A stretch of DNA of 64,000 bases from Marinobacter sp. F4206 (GCF_019392195.1 NZ_JAHXKI010000002.1:1116001-1180000), one strand, 5' to 3'. Numbered from the stretch's first letter, positions 1 to 9,629 are shown. Made by a program: numbers and translations. Notes: generated by a model not told the origin, from the sequence alone.

Positions 1-1
1 G

Positions 2-106
2 AAAGGCGGGGTGGGACTCATGCCGGCGTTCGGCGATTCATTATCACAGGCGCAGATTACCGCCGTTGCCCACTATGTGGCTTCCGTGACGGGCGGTGGC
101 CCATAA
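2..106 (+). CDS. C-terminal end of a c-type cytochrome (partial)
   Basis: Only the last 34 codons are in the window; the 5' part lies upstream. The readable end contains a G-L-M-P-A-F segment followed by an amphipathic helix (QAQITAVAHYVASV) and a Gly-rich tail. This is the usual end of a small class I cytochrome c (cytochrome c5 or the c domain of an oxidase/dehydrogenase), with the Met as the likely distal haem ligand. The CXXCH haem site would be outside the window, so the exact family cannot be fixed. It runs into a bidirectional terminator shared with msrB. Confidence 0.6.
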   Translation, partial: KGGVGLMPAFGDSLSQAQITAVAHYVASVTGGGP

Positions 107-107
107 A

Positions 108-131
108 AAAACGGGGCCTTCGCCCCGTTTT
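108..131. terminator. Bidirectional rho-independent terminator
   Basis: A perfect 10-bp inverted repeat (108-117 with 122-131) has a 4-nt CTTC loop. It begins with an A-run and ends with a T-run, so it can stop both the cytochrome gene on the plus strand and msrB on the minus strand. Confidence 0.85.
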
Positions 132-134
132 CTG

Positions 135-560
135 TTACCGGTTTTCCTTGAACACCATGGCAATGGAATTCAGGCAGTACCGCTGACCAGTGGGCGGCGG
201 GCCATCCGGGAATACGTGCCCCAGGTGGCTGTCGCACCGGGGGCAACGGATCTCCGTGCGGGCCATGCCCAGGCTGTTGTCTTCCAGATAGCGAATGTGT
301 TCCGGATCGTAGGGCTGGAAAAAGCTGGGCCAGCCGGTACCGGAATCAAACTTGGAATCCGAGCTGAACAGCGGCAGATCGCACAGGCGGCAGTGATAGG
401 CGCCTGACATCTTGTTGTCCAGCAGCGTGCCACAGAACGGGTGCTCAGTTCCGTGATCCAGCAACACCTCGCGTTCTTCCGGTGTCAGGTCGGCCGCTTT
501 TTCGTCAACCTGCGCTTTCGTCAGCGGCGTCAGGTCATAACCTGCAGCAGATTTACTCAT
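135..560 (-). CDS. msrB: Peptide-methionine (R)-S-oxide reductase MsrB
   Basis: MsrB reduces the R-epimer of methionine sulfoxide in proteins. The 141-aa protein is a complete SelR domain. Two Cys-X2-Cys pairs (CRLC near residue 57 and CPRC near residue 106) are the structural zinc site, and the conserved [10 protein letters not shown] stretch and the catalytic Cys in RYCLNS are present. There is no signal peptide, so it should be cytosolic. It lies 11 bp downstream of msrA on the same strand, so both stereospecific reductases are probably co-transcribed. Length and motifs are typical of the family. Confidence 0.96.
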   Translation of the reverse strand: MSKSAAGYDLTPLTKAQVDEKAADLTPEEREVLLDHGTEHPFCGTLLDNKMSGAYHCRLCDLPLFSSDSKFDSGTGWPSFFQPYDPEHIRYLEDNSLGMARTEIRCPRCDSHLGHVFPDGPPPTGQRYCLNSIAMVFKENR

Positions 561-571
561 GGTTCAGCTCC

Positions 572-1225
572 TCAGGCCATGTTGTTATCGGAATCGTCGG
601 AATATTCAGGTTTCAAACGGTCACCGTAGTTGTCCACCAGTTTCTCCATTTTCGGCGCTGCAACCGCCATGATGTAGGGCTGGTAGGGATTCCGGGCCGC
701 GAAATTCTGATGGTAGGCCTCGGCCGGATAGAACGCATCCAGCGGCTCCAGCGTGGTCACGATCGGGTCCGGATAAACCCCGGCAGCGCCCAGCTGCCGG
801 ATATACGACTCGGCCACCTGCTTCTGTTCCGGCGTTTCGTAAAAAATCGCAGAACGGTACTGGGTGCCCCGGTCGTTGCCCTGGCGGTTCAGCTGCGTTG
901 GGTCGTGGGCGACCGAGAAGAATACCTTAAGCAGCTCGCCAAAACTGACTTTCCCGGGGTTATAGTGGACATCCACTACCTCGGCGTGACCGGTCTTGCC
1001 GGTGCAAACCGCCTCGTATTTGGCGGTTTCCGCGCTCCCGCCGGCGTACCCTGATTCGACCGATTCGACACCGTCCATGGCCAGGAACACCGCCTCGACG
1101 CACCAGAAGCAGCCACCGGCCAATACCAGCCGGGCCGCATCACCGCCCTGGGGGAGATTCTGTTCGGGATCCGGGAAACGGCTGCGGGGCACATTCAGCC
1201 CGGGAATATCACACGATGTCACCAT
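572..1225 (-). CDS. msrA: Peptide-methionine (S)-S-oxide reductase MsrA
   Basis: MsrA reduces the S-epimer of methionine sulfoxide. The protein has 217 residues. The catalytic motif GCFWC (nucleophilic Cys) lies near residue 38, followed by GVxxVxSGYAGG, HAEVVxVxY and the FFxxHDPTQLNRQGNDxGTQYRS-type core. The N-terminal extension of about 30 residues before the catalytic motif is normal for the longer MsrA subgroup. The ATG is preceded by GAGGA. It is the first gene of a two-gene msrA-msrB unit for repair of oxidised proteins. No export signal is visible. Confidence 0.96.
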   Translation of the reverse strand: MVTSCDIPGLNVPRSRFPDPEQNLPQGGDAARLVLAGGCFWCVEAVFLAMDGVESVESGYAGGSAETAKYEAVCTGKTGHAEVVDVHYNPGKVSFGELLKVFFSVAHDPTQLNRQGNDRGTQYRSAIFYETPEQKQVAESYIRQLGAAGVYPDPIVTTLEPLDAFYPAEAYHQNFAARNPYQPYIMAVAAPKMEKLVDNYGDRLKPEYSDDSDNNMA

Positions 1226-1441
1226 GATGTCCTCGATAAATAAGATGCTGTTGGTTGGGACGTTTAACGTTCCAGATTGTGGCTGTTACGGTACGCTTTT
1301 GCCAATGGCTCAGTCCCTGTACCCAAACATGAACATTGCACCGTTCCGGTTGCATACCCCGACAGGCCAACCATAATGACAGACAGGGTTTGCCACTATG
1401 CGATCTGACAATCGCCCGTTCGGCATATCAAGGACAGAAAC

Positions 1442-2416
1442 ATGACGGCAAGGGCTCGAACACCCAAAAATCAGGACGAGTTGCTGGAATATCGCCTGAG
1501 CCTGCGACTGGGGCCCGTTCACGCCCGCCAGAGGCTGGGTATTGAACGCGAAGCAGAGGCCCTGGTCTTCGGCCAGGACGGCGGCTCCTTCCACCTGGAG
1601 AACGTCACCAACGCTCCCGGTTTTATCCGCTTCTGCCTGAAACTGGTCGGCCTCTTCGGTCGGGGACAGGCGAACAGCCGGCGTCTGGATACCGTCTACA
1701 ACCGCTTCCGCCTACCTGATCTGCCGGCGGCCTTCGAAGGCTTCCGGATTCTGCACCTGACCGATCTCCACGTGGACATGGACGAAGCCAATCTGCAGGC
1801 GGTGATTCGCCAGATTGAACCTCTGGACTACGACCTCTGCGTGCTCACCGGTGACTACCGCCGGCTAACCTGGGGGCCGGTGGACGATGCCCTGGACGGC
1901 ATGTCCCGCCTGCGTGACGCCATTCGTGGCAAAGCCTATGCCGTACTCGGTAATCACGACAGCATCCGCATGGTGCCCGGCCTGGAAGACATGGGCTACT
2001 CACTGCTGATGAACGAAATGCTCCCCATCGAACACAAAGGTGACAGGATCTACCTGGCCGGCGTGGACGACGCGCATTTTTACAAGGTTCACAACCTACA
2101 CCGGGCCGGAGACGACATTCCCGTGAACGGTACCAGCATCCTTCTGAGCCACACCCCGGAAATCTGGCGGGAAGCCGCACACGCCGGCTACGATGTCTTC
2201 CTTTGCGGGCACACCCACGGCGGACAGATCTGCCTGCCCGGTGGTATCCCGGTAACGCTGGATTCCGACTGCCCGCGCCACCTGGGTCGGGGCTACTGGC
2301 AGGCCAATGGCATGCAGGGGTACACCTCCCCGGGTTCCGGCACCTCGGTTGTCAACGTACGGCTCAACTGTCCACCAGAGGTGACCGTCCATACCCTGAC
2401 CCGGGGCCCGCAATAG
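1442..2416 (+). CDS. Calcineurin-like metallophosphoesterase (YkuE/YaeI type)
   Basis: The 324-aa protein carries the metallophosphoesterase signature in order: TDLHVD (about residue 101, in place of the usual D-x-H-x-G), LTGDY (about 136), LGNHDS (about 176), LSHTPE and GHTHGGQ (about 260). These residues form a di-metal phosphoesterase centre. About 95 residues precede the catalytic domain, a region that in YkuE/YaeI/LpxG relatives often contacts the membrane, but no clear transmembrane helix is seen here. The substrate cannot be read from sequence; relatives act on UDP-diacylglucosamine or on other phosphodiesters. It is a single gene on the plus strand, convergent with the next gene. Confidence 0.85.
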   Translation: MTARARTPKNQDELLEYRLSLRLGPVHARQRLGIEREAEALVFGQDGGSFHLENVTNAPGFIRFCLKLVGLFGRGQANSRRLDTVYNRFRLPDLPAAFEGFRILHLTDLHVDMDEANLQAVIRQIEPLDYDLCVLTGDYRRLTWGPVDDALDGMSRLRDAIRGKAYAVLGNHDSIRMVPGLEDMGYSLLMNEMLPIEHKGDRIYLAGVDDAHFYKVHNLHRAGDDIPVNGTSILLSHTPEIWREAAHAGYDVFLCGHTHGGQICLPGGIPVTLDSDCPRHLGRGYWQANGMQGYTSPGSGTSVVNVRLNCPPEVTVHTLTRGPQ

Positions 2417-2427
2417 CCGGCCAAAGG

Positions 2428-2910
2428 TCAATGGGGATGGCGACGTATCCCCAGCCGGTACAGGAGTGGTGAGAACAGAATATTGGCGAGGGTAAATGCG
2501 ACCACGACCAACGTCGCGCTCCACCAACCCACCGGTAACCAGAATACCGCCAGAACCATTGGCAGGGACGACTCCGGGATCTGGTCCAGGCCCAGCGCCC
2601 GGGCACTCGACCCGAGGCCGAGCCGACGCTTGAGAAAGCTGCTGAGCAGGTCACCCAACAGGCCCAGCACGCCGAACACCAAGCCAAAAGCAAAACCCAG
2701 CCCGCTCCACAGGGAAAACAGCGCGCAACTCAGGGTACCGAAAACCAGCCCGCGCCAGGTTTTGCTGGCTCCGAGAACCGGCCGTCCATCTGGCCAGAGA
2801 CGGCCCCCATCAATGGGCGCCGCCCAGTGCTGCTTCAGAACGCGGGCAACAACGACCGGTACGCCATTGGCGAGCACCAGCATCACAAACAACTCCAGTG
2901 ATATCAGCAA
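2428..2910 (-). CDS. CDP-archaeol synthase (CarS)-like membrane CTP-transferase
   Basis: This is a small integral membrane protein of about 160 aa with four or more hydrophobic segments. It has a GASKTWRG motif and a cytoplasmic LLSSFLKRRLGL...DQIPESSLP segment resembling the CTP-binding region of CdsA/CarS (DUF46) enzymes. Archaeal CarS activates unsaturated archaetidic acid with CTP; the bacterial homologues have no assigned substrate. The frame is open up to a TTG at 2976 that overlaps fumC. I prefer the TTG at 2910, which follows AGGGAG and begins directly at the first membrane segment. It overlaps or abuts the 3' end of fumC and may be co-transcribed with it. Confidence 0.75.
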   Translation of the reverse strand: MLISLELFVMLVLANGVPVVVARVLKQHWAAPIDGGRLWPDGRPVLGASKTWRGLVFGTLSCALFSLWSGLGFAFGLVFGVLGLLGDLLSSFLKRRLGLGSSARALGLDQIPESSLPMVLAVFWLPVGWWSATLVVVAFTLANILFSPLLYRLGIRRHPH

Positions 2911-2968
2911 GTGCTCCTGCTCCCTCTTGGTCCAGACCTGATCACCACAAAGGCGGTACGGCGGCTCG

Positions 2969-4345
2969 TCAGGCAATGCCGCCGCGCGTCAGCTTCAACG
3001 GATCCATCAATTGCTCCAGTCGCGTGCGACTGAGCCCGCTGCGCTCCTCGGCCACATCAATCACCGGACGGCCCGTGCGATAGGCCTCCTTGGCAATGTC
3101 CGCCGCCAAGCTGTAGCCAATCTCCGGATTCAGCGCGGTCACCAGTACCGGGTTTCGCCCCACGCCCGCATCCAGAGTCTCCGTATTCACAGTAAAGCCC
3201 CGGATCGCCTTGTCGGCCAGCATATTGGCCGAGTTGCTGAGCAGGTCGACCATGTCCAGCAGATTACCGGCCACCAGCGGCAACATGACGTTGAGCTGGA
3301 AATTGCCGGATTGGCCGGCAATGGCAACGGCACTGTCCAGCCCCATCACCTGGGCGCCAACCATGGCGACCGACTCCGGGATAACCGGGTTAACCTTACC
3401 CGGCATGATGCTGCTGCCTGGCTGCAGGGCCGGCAGGCTGATCTCGGCCAGGCCATGAATGGGACCACTGTTCATCCAGCGAAGATCGTTGGCGATCTTG
3501 GTCAGTACAATGGCGGTGCCCCGAAGCTGGGACGACAGCGCCACCGGCGCATCGATCGCGCTCTGCCCGAGGAATTTGTGATCAAGGGTGCCAAAACCAT
3601 AGCCGGTATTGGCTTTCAGGAACTTGATGAACTGATCGGCGAACTCCGGCGCCGCATTGACCCCGGTGCCAACGGCCGTACCGCCCTGGGGCACAGACAG
3701 GAGGCCGTCGGCAGCGGATTCAACCCGTTCTTCCGTCACCAGCAACTGTTCCCGCCAGGTCCGGAGCTCCTGCCCCAGCGTGACGGGCATGGCATCCATC
3801 AGGTGGGTACGCCCGGTTTTGACCTGCTCCGAGAGCTCCGCCTCGCGCTCGTAGATCATGCCTCGCAGGTGCGTCAGTGCGGGAATCAGTTGTTGCTTCA
3901 CCGCGATCACGGCGCTGACATGGATCGCCGTCGGAATCACGTCGTTGGAACTCTGACTCATGTTGACGTGATCGTTGGGATGAACGTCCTGCCCCTGCTT
4001 TCTGGCAATGGCCGCGATCACTTCGTTGGCGTTCATGTTGGTACTGGTACCGGAGCCGGTCTGATAACGATCGACCGGAAACTGATCCGAAAACTCGCCC
4101 TGAACCAGCGCTTCACAGGCGGAGACAATGGCATCCCGCCGGTCGTTGTCGAGCAACCCCAGGCTGGCGTTGGCCTCTGCTGCGGCCCACTTGATGTGGG
4201 CAACCGCGGCAATAAAGGCCGGGGGCATCGGCTGACCACTGACCGGAAAATTGTCCACGGCCCGCTGGGTCTGGGCTCCCCAGAGCGCATCAGCCGGCAC
4301 ATGAACGTCGCCCAGGCTGTCTTTTTCGGTTCGATACTCGCTCAT
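2969..4345 (-). CDS. fumC: Class II fumarate hydratase
   Basis: FumC converts fumarate and L-malate in the TCA cycle without an iron-sulfur cluster and is oxygen-stable. The 458-residue protein has the usual class II length. It starts with RTEKDSLGDVxVPADALWGAQTQRA, carries the catalytic His region TGRTHLMDAMP (about residue 186), and has the superfamily signature GSSIMPGKVNP (about residue 316) with the catalytic Ser on the mobile loop. The family should form a cytosolic homotetramer. The gene stands alone apart from the CarS-like gene that overlaps its 3' end. Confidence 0.96.
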   Translation of the reverse strand: MSEYRTEKDSLGDVHVPADALWGAQTQRAVDNFPVSGQPMPPAFIAAVAHIKWAAAEANASLGLLDNDRRDAIVSACEALVQGEFSDQFPVDRYQTGSGTSTNMNANEVIAAIARKQGQDVHPNDHVNMSQSSNDVIPTAIHVSAVIAVKQQLIPALTHLRGMIYEREAELSEQVKTGRTHLMDAMPVTLGQELRTWREQLLVTEERVESAADGLLSVPQGGTAVGTGVNAAPEFADQFIKFLKANTGYGFGTLDHKFLGQSAIDAPVALSSQLRGTAIVLTKIANDLRWMNSGPIHGLAEISLPALQPGSSIMPGKVNPVIPESVAMVGAQVMGLDSAVAIAGQSGNFQLNVMLPLVAGNLLDMVDLLSNSANMLADKAIRGFTVNTETLDAGVGRNPVLVTALNPEIGYSLAADIAKEAYRTGRPVIDVAEERSGLSRTRLEQLMDPLKLTRGGIA

Positions 4346-4409
4346 CTTCCCTCCTGTCTGTCCATTTACACGGGATCGTCAGCGTTTACGGCACACCGGA
4401 CCGTTTGTA

Positions 4410-4691
4410 TCAGCCGGAATTCGATCTGAGCCGGACATGGTCGCAAATGCCCGTTACCTGCTCAAAGTTCACGATCAGGGTGTGCACGGTGTTGGTGTAG
4501 GTGTCGTGCAAATGGAACTTGAACCGGTGCTGTTTCTCTCCTTGAAGGTAGGCATCGTATTCCCTGACAAGTTCCCGCACATCGCCGCCTTCATTCTTGG
4601 TCCAGGTGGCATTGAACGGTCCGAGAACGGCACCGCCGGCGAGGCAGACGGTGACTTCGTGATTGGTGAGTCCGGATTCCTGAGCATTCAT
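4410..4691 (-). CDS. Small hypothetical protein
   Basis: The product is a 93-aa soluble protein that I do not recognise. It is mixed alpha/beta with a central acidic and aromatic stretch (EYDAYLQGEKQHRFKFHLHD) and no signal peptide or membrane segment. The frame is open to 4724, but the ATG at 4691 is preceded by a good AAGGGGAG ribosome site, so I start there. It sits between fumC and the ercS kinase gene on the same strand. The spacing on both sides (about 65-70 bp) does not show whether it belongs to either unit. Confidence 0.6.
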   Translation of the reverse strand: MNAQESGLTNHEVTVCLAGGAVLGPFNATWTKNEGGDVRELVREYDAYLQGEKQHRFKFHLHDTYTNTVHTLIVNFEQVTGICDHVRLRSNSG

Positions 4692-4761
4692 GGTCGCTCC
4701 CCTTGCTGTTGAACAACGGAACATCCTTCCATGAAGTGTAGTCGTTCCGCGTTCTACTGCT

Positions 4762-6516
4762 TCAAGCGGTCGACAGCAGGCTGGTCAGCAGGGCACGCAA
4801 CCGGTTGGGCTTGACCGGTTTGTTCAGGATAGGGAGGTTGTGAACACGCATCAGGCGCCGGGTGTCGTCACTGCGGTCGGCGGTAATCACCGCAGCGGGT
4901 ATATCACGCCCGAGACTGCCGCGGACGGCATGGATCGCCTGGTCGCCGGTCAGCTCGTGATCAAGGTGGTAGTCGGCCAGAACCACCGCGGGCGCAGCCT
5001 CCGCGTCGAGCTGGGCCAGCAACGCCAGCGCTCCGGCCTCACTGGGGGCGGTCAACACCGAGCAACCCCAGCGCTCCAGTAGCAGGCTCATGCTTTCAAG
5101 AACCGCCGGCTCGTTATCAATCACCAGCACCCGGGCGCCGTTAAAGCCACTGTCGAAGGCGTGAAGATTCTCGGGCTCTGTAGGCGGTTGTCGCGCCAGA
5201 GTCTGCCCTACGGGCAGGCTGACGACAAAACGGGAGCCCTGGCCCGGCCTCGATGCCACGTCAATGTCGTAACCCAGCACCCGGACCATCCGCTCCACAA
5301 TGGCCAGCCCCAGACCAACCCCCTGACGCCCCCCAGTCCCCTGGGGCAGCAGTTGATGGAATTCGGTGAAAATATCTCTCAGCTTGCTGGCCTCGATGCC
5401 GACACCGGTATCCCAGATTTCAATCCGGAGCCGGTCACCCCGGCGACGCAGTGCCAACAGCACACCGCCACTGCGGGTGTAGCGAAAGGCATTGCTCAAC
5501 AGGTTGCGCACGATGCGGATAAGCATGCGATGATCGGTTCTGACCATCGCCGGCCGGGTGTGGACCCGAAAATCCAGGCCGGCGTTGGTGGCGACGGCAT
5601 CAAACTCCTCGCCCAGGCCTTTCAGCAAGGCTTCAAGGTCGGTCAGCGCCAGGTCCGGCTGCATGGCTTGCTGGTCCAGTTTGGAGATATCCAGCAGGTC
5701 CGCCAGCAGATCCTCCGCCCCTTCCAGGGCCCGATGCACCTGGTGCACCATCCGGTTCTCCTGCTCCGGCAGATGGCTGTCCTGCAGGGCGGAGATCATC
5801 AGCCGGGCGGCATTCAGCGGCTGCAGGAGGTCGTGACTGGCGGCGGCCAGATACTTGTCTTTGCTGCGGTTGGCTTCCCGTGCCGCTTCCATGGCCAGTA
5901 CCAGTTCGCGCTCGACCTTTTCCCGCTCTTCGATCTGGTAGCGCAGGCCCACGTTGGCGTTCTGCAGGGCTTCCGTGCGTTCCTCCACCCGATGTTCCAG
6001 GTCGAGGTTCAGCTGTTCCAGTTTCTGGCGGGCCTGGACCCGTTCGGTGATGTCAGCCACAAAGGCCTCCACCACTTCCGGCCCGAGGTCGGGCCGACGC
6101 AGCAGGGTCAACGCTACCGGCACCGGGGTCTGATCCGCCCGCCGCAGCCGGGTTTCCCGGGCGCTGAGACGGCCGTTGTCGAGCAGTTCCTGGCGAACGG
6201 CGTCAAATTCGGCGGCGCTGCAGAACAGCTGTTCCCTCAGTCGGATCACCCGCTCTTTCAGATCATCAGCGCTCGGGTAGCCACAGATACGGGCCATGGC
6301 AGGGTTGCAGTCGAGAAAGCCGCCCCGGAGGTTGGCCCGAAAAATTCCATGCAGGGCATTCTCGAACAACCACTTGTAGCGGTTGCGCTCCTGCTCGAGC
6401 TCGTCAATCCGGTCCTGCAACGCCGGGTAATAGTTCTTGCGCACGGACTGGCTTCCCAACCCGAGCAGATCGCCAATTCCGTAGCCACTGTCCTGTTGGT
6501 CAGAGGGCTTCTTCAT
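4762..6516 (-). CDS. ercS: Hybrid sensor histidine kinase, ErcS-like
   Basis: This is a 584-aa cytosolic kinase with no membrane segment. The order is a short coiled region, a PAS domain (about 45-160), a coiled linker, a HisKA dimerisation helix with ASHDLLQPLNAARL (phospho-His 228), a HATPase domain with N-box NLLSNAFRY and G-boxes, and a C-terminal receiver with ADYHLD as phospho-Asp site. The architecture and the position just after ercA match ErcS of the Pseudomonas aeruginosa ethanol-oxidation network (PA1991-PA1992). The ATG at 6516 overlaps the end of ercA by 17 nt; an in-frame ATG at 6531 is possible. The ligand and the partner regulator are unknown. Confidence 0.82.
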   Translation of the reverse strand: MKKPSDQQDSGYGIGDLLGLGSQSVRKNYYPALQDRIDELEQERNRYKWLFENALHGIFRANLRGGFLDCNPAMARICGYPSADDLKERVIRLREQLFCSAAEFDAVRQELLDNGRLSARETRLRRADQTPVPVALTLLRRPDLGPEVVEAFVADITERVQARQKLEQLNLDLEHRVEERTEALQNANVGLRYQIEEREKVERELVLAMEAAREANRSKDKYLAAASHDLLQPLNAARLMISALQDSHLPEQENRMVHQVHRALEGAEDLLADLLDISKLDQQAMQPDLALTDLEALLKGLGEEFDAVATNAGLDFRVHTRPAMVRTDHRMLIRIVRNLLSNAFRYTRSGGVLLALRRRGDRLRIEIWDTGVGIEASKLRDIFTEFHQLLPQGTGGRQGVGLGLAIVERMVRVLGYDIDVASRPGQGSRFVVSLPVGQTLARQPPTEPENLHAFDSGFNGARVLVIDNEPAVLESMSLLLERWGCSVLTAPSEAGALALLAQLDAEAAPAVVLADYHLDHELTGDQAIHAVRGSLGRDIPAAVITADRSDDTRRLMRVHNLPILNKPVKPNRLRALLTSLLSTA

Positions 6517-7663
6517 AGACAACCTGAACATCCCGCAAGGACGATTTTCGGGGGTTGGTAAGAATGCAGGGGTCCTGCAGGGCGAAACCCGAGAGATGAG
6601 GTATATCCGAAACCGTCACACCCAGTTTCGCCAGGCTCGACTCCAGCCCCACCCGCCTCTTCAGTTCAATGATGCGCTGCATCAGCCGCCGTTTGATGTC
6701 GGCACGACCCATGCCCCGGGTGTCGATATCCATGGCCTCCGCCACCCGGCGGAAACGGTCTTCGGCCGAGGCGTAGTTGAAGGCTACCACATGCTCCAGC
6801 AAAAGCGCGTTGCACAGCCCGTGGGGCAGATCCAGAAAACCACCGAGACTGTGGGACATGGCGTGGACCGCGCCGAGAATGGCGTTGGAAAACGCCAGTC
6901 CCGCCTGCATGGACGCCAGCATGATCTGTTCCCGCAGATACGGATCGGCGGTGTTGTCGATCAACGGCTCCAGGTTGCGGTTGATCAGACGAATGGCCTC
7001 AAGCGCGTGGGTATCGGTCAGCGGTCCGCTGCCCGTAGACACAAACGCCTCGATCGCGTGTACGAGGGCATCCACACCGGTGCAGGCGGTGAGGTAGGCG
7101 TCCATGGTTTCCGTTACTTCCGGATCGATCAGGGAGACGTCCGGAACCACAGCTTTGCTGATGATGGAAAACTTGAACCGGCGAGCAGGGTCGGAAATGA
7201 TCGCGAATTGGGACACATCGGCAGAGGTACCGGCGGTGGTCGGAATCAGAATCAGCGGCGGTGACGGGTTCGAGATGGTGTCGACCCCCTCAAACTCCAG
7301 GATGTTCCGGCCATGGGTGGCCACAATGCCGATCCCCTTGGCACAGTCCATCGGGCTGCCACCGCCAATGGCGACAATCACGTCGCATTCACTGGACTTG
7401 TAGAGTTCGGCCCCCTCCATGACCTCGGCCACCTTGGGGTTGGGCGACACGTCGGTGAACACCGTCGTGCGGATGCCGGCCTCGGTCAGCAGGTCGACAA
7501 CCTCCTGGACCCAGCCGACCGCAGCCACGCCCGGGTCCGACACCAGCAGTACGTGGCGAGCGCCGAAATTGCTGGCGAAATTGGCAACGGACTTTCGGGA
7601 CCCGGCACCGAAAACGATTTCAGGGGAAACGAATTTGCGCAGAGCAGATATGTCGTGACTCAT
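6500..7663 (-). CDS. ercA: Iron-containing alcohol dehydrogenase ErcA
   Basis: This is a group III (Fe-type) NAD-dependent alcohol dehydrogenase of 387 aa. It shows the N-terminal nucleotide site with GGGSPMDCAKG (about residue 100) and the metal-site region DALVHAIEAFVS followed by HAMSHSLGG and DLPHGLCNALLLEHV. In Pseudomonas, ErcA is part of the regulatory circuit for ethanol oxidation, probably making or removing a signal rather than carrying the main flux; that role is known from the family and inferred here. It is translationally coupled to ercS and lies 43 bp after the pqqH-like peptidase gene, so pqqA-E, pqqH, ercA and ercS may be one long transcript. Confidence 0.9.
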   Translation of the reverse strand: MSHDISALRKFVSPEIVFGAGSRKSVANFASNFGARHVLLVSDPGVAAVGWVQEVVDLLTEAGIRTTVFTDVSPNPKVAEVMEGAELYKSSECDVIVAIGGGSPMDCAKGIGIVATHGRNILEFEGVDTISNPSPPLILIPTTAGTSADVSQFAIISDPARRFKFSIISKAVVPDVSLIDPEVTETMDAYLTACTGVDALVHAIEAFVSTGSGPLTDTHALEAIRLINRNLEPLIDNTADPYLREQIMLASMQAGLAFSNAILGAVHAMSHSLGGFLDLPHGLCNALLLEHVVAFNYASAEDRFRRVAEAMDIDTRGMGRADIKRRLMQRIIELKRRVGLESSLAKLGVTVSDIPHLSGFALQDPCILTNPRKSSLRDVQVVYEEAL

Positions 7664-7706
7664 CGGGCGCTCTCGACACGTTGTTGTTATAGGAATACCC
7701 GAGAGT

Positions 7707-9629
7707 TTAACTCAAGTGATCGGCCTGAACATCGGCATTTTGGCTATGTTTCCGGTAAAAGCTGCAGAGCCACTCCATGGCTCCGGCCTGACTGGTCTGC
7801 TGGCGAAACCCATGCCCCTCGCCCTCGAACCAGTGCAGTTCGGGCGCGCCACCCGTCGCCCGGATTGCCGCCACCATGGCACGGGTCTGTTCGGGCACCA
7901 CCACCCGGTCCAGACTGCCCTGGAAAAACACCACCGGGGCCGTAATGCTGGCAGCATGATTCAGCGGCGTGCGATCCTGCCAGCGTTCCGGAAACGCCTC
8001 GGGCGCGCCCAGCAACCAATCCAGATAACCGGATTCGAACCGGTGAGTGGCAGCCCTCAACCGCAACGGGTCGGTCACGCCGTAAAGGCTGGCACCGCCA
8101 GCAAAGCGGTCGCTGAGCACCAGCGCCATCAGGGCGGTGTAGCCTCCGGAGCTGCGGCCCTGAATAAACACCCGGTCGCCGTCCACCAGGCCAAGGTGCG
8201 CCAGATGGTTGGCGGCACGCCCCATGTCCTCCACGTCAGCCTCGCCCCAACGACCGGCCAGGGCCATGCGGAAGTCGCGACCAAACCCGCTACTGCCCCG
8301 GTAATTGATTTCTGCCACCGCAAAGCCCCGCTGGCACCAGAACTGGACCTGCGGATTGAACACCGGGTAAGCGGTCGAGGTGGGCCCACCATGGGCTATG
8401 AGGATAAGCGGCGGCAGCTCGCCGGCCCTCGACTCGGGGCGGTAGAGGAACCCCTGAATGGCGAGGCCACCGCCCGTGTCCGCTGGAATGGCAACATTCT
8501 GTGGACGCACCACCGGCCAGGCTTCCCAGGGCACCTCGCCCCCGGCCACAACCTCGACCACACCGGTCACGGCGGATATCTTCAGCACGGCATCCAGGGT
8601 GGCGTCGGAGCGGGCAATGCAATAGACGTGGTCACCCAGGCTCTGTACGCAGCGGAAATCCGTGTACCCACTGGCCAGCCGCTCCGGCGGTCCCGACGCC
8701 CCCGCTTGCAGCCACAGTTCGGCCACACCCTGCCGGTAGCTCACGCGGACCCAGCCGCCCTCGGGCAAGCCGCAGTGGTGTCGTTCACCCAGTTGCCAGG
8801 GAGCACTGGCATGATCCAGCGCCGGCGCATCCGTCGGTGACCAGCCCCCCACTCCGCCGTGATTCAGGAAACGATAGGGCTGCCACCAGCCCTTGTGGTC
8901 CGACAACAGCCACAAGGCATCACCGTAAAACACCGGCTGCTGAACGCTGGCGTCGACAGGCGGTAACCATGCCCGGGCGTTGAACAGAACGCCGTCGTCG
9001 TTAATCTCCGCGGTCCAGAGTGTCGAGTGAATCCAGGGCATGTCCGGCAGCTGCCAGCTGACCCAGGCCATCCGGCGGCCATCCGGCGAGAGTGCCGGCG
9101 CACCGTAAAAATCCTGGCCCTGATGGAGCACGGCCAGATGCCCCCGGTCATCAATGGCCACCAGCTGTTGACCGCCATTGCTCTCACGCACGGCCAATAC
9201 CCGTGGACGGACGTTGTCGGCAACGAGCCCGCCGTAGCTGCCGGGATGATCCCGAGTCAGGGCCTGTTGGCTGCCGTCATTGAGGCCAAGTCGCACCACC
9301 TGATGCTGTTCCGACACGGCATACAGGCAGCCAGCCCCGGCACACAGGGCGCCGCCGCCATAGCCGTTGACCCGGCTGCGCACCTGCATGGTGTGGCCGG
9401 GCCTGACAGTCTCGCCGTCACTCAGGCCAACGATCACGGCGCCACCGACCGCCGGGTCAAACTCCAGCCAGAAGATGCCCGAATCAGAGACCACCAGCTC
9501 TCCCCGCTGTCTGAGTGCTGCGGCGGCTTGCCAGGCACTCAGGGGCGGTTGGGCGTTATTCGCCGTGGCGATGGTGTCGGTGGATTCGGCGCATTCAGCC
9601 CCGAAAGAAGAGCCGTGAATTGTTCGCAT
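7707..9629 (-). CDS. pqqH: S9 prolyl-oligopeptidase family peptidase, PqqH-like
   Basis: The 640-aa protein has two parts: an N-terminal beta-propeller of about 380 aa and a C-terminal alpha/beta-hydrolase peptidase domain. The catalytic Ser is in GRSSGGY (about residue 495), the Asp in the [10 protein letters not shown] region and the His in GEGHGF. Family members act as dipeptidyl or acyl-aminoacyl peptidases. Its place directly after pqqE matches PA1990 (pqqH). A role in trimming or degrading the PqqA peptide is an inference. The ATG overlaps pqqE by 35 nt. No signal peptide is seen. Confidence 0.85.
   Translation of the reverse strand: MRTIHGSSFGAECAESTDTIATANNAQPPLSAWQAAAALRQRGELVVSDSGIFWLEFDPAVGGAVIVGLSDGETVRPGHTMQVRSRVNGYGGGALCAGAGCLYAVSEQHQVVRLGLNDGSQQALTRDHPGSYGGLVADNVRPRVLAVRESNGGQQLVAIDDRGHLAVLHQGQDFYGAPALSPDGRRMAWVSWQLPDMPWIHSTLWTAEINDDGVLFNARAWLPPVDASVQQPVFYGDALWLLSDHKGWWQPYRFLNHGGVGGWSPTDAPALDHASAPWQLGERHHCGLPEGGWVRVSYRQGVAELWLQAGASGPPERLASGYTDFRCVQSLGDHVYCIARSDATLDAVLKISAVTGVVEVVAGGEVPWEAWPVVRPQNVAIPADTGGGLAIQGFLYRPESRAGELPPLILIAHGGPTSTAYPVFNPQVQFWCQRGFAVAEINYRGSSGFGRDFRMALAGRWGEADVEDMGRAANHLAHLGLVDGDRVFIQGRSSGGYTALMALVLSDRFAGGASLYGVTDPLRLRAATHRFESGYLDWLLGAPEAFPERWQDRTPLNHAASITAPVVFFQGSLDRVVVPEQTRAMVAAIRATGGAPELHWFEGEGHGFRQQTSQAGAMEWLCSFYRKHSQNADVQADHLS

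Noticed and set aside
3011..4429. 472-codon plus-strand frame opposite fumC
   Set aside because: It is a shadow of fumC caused by third-position GC bias; no domain or ribosome site supports it.
5161..6561. 466-codon plus-strand frame opposite ercS
   Set aside because: It is antisense to a kinase with all catalytic boxes; the translated product is low-complexity and lacks domains.
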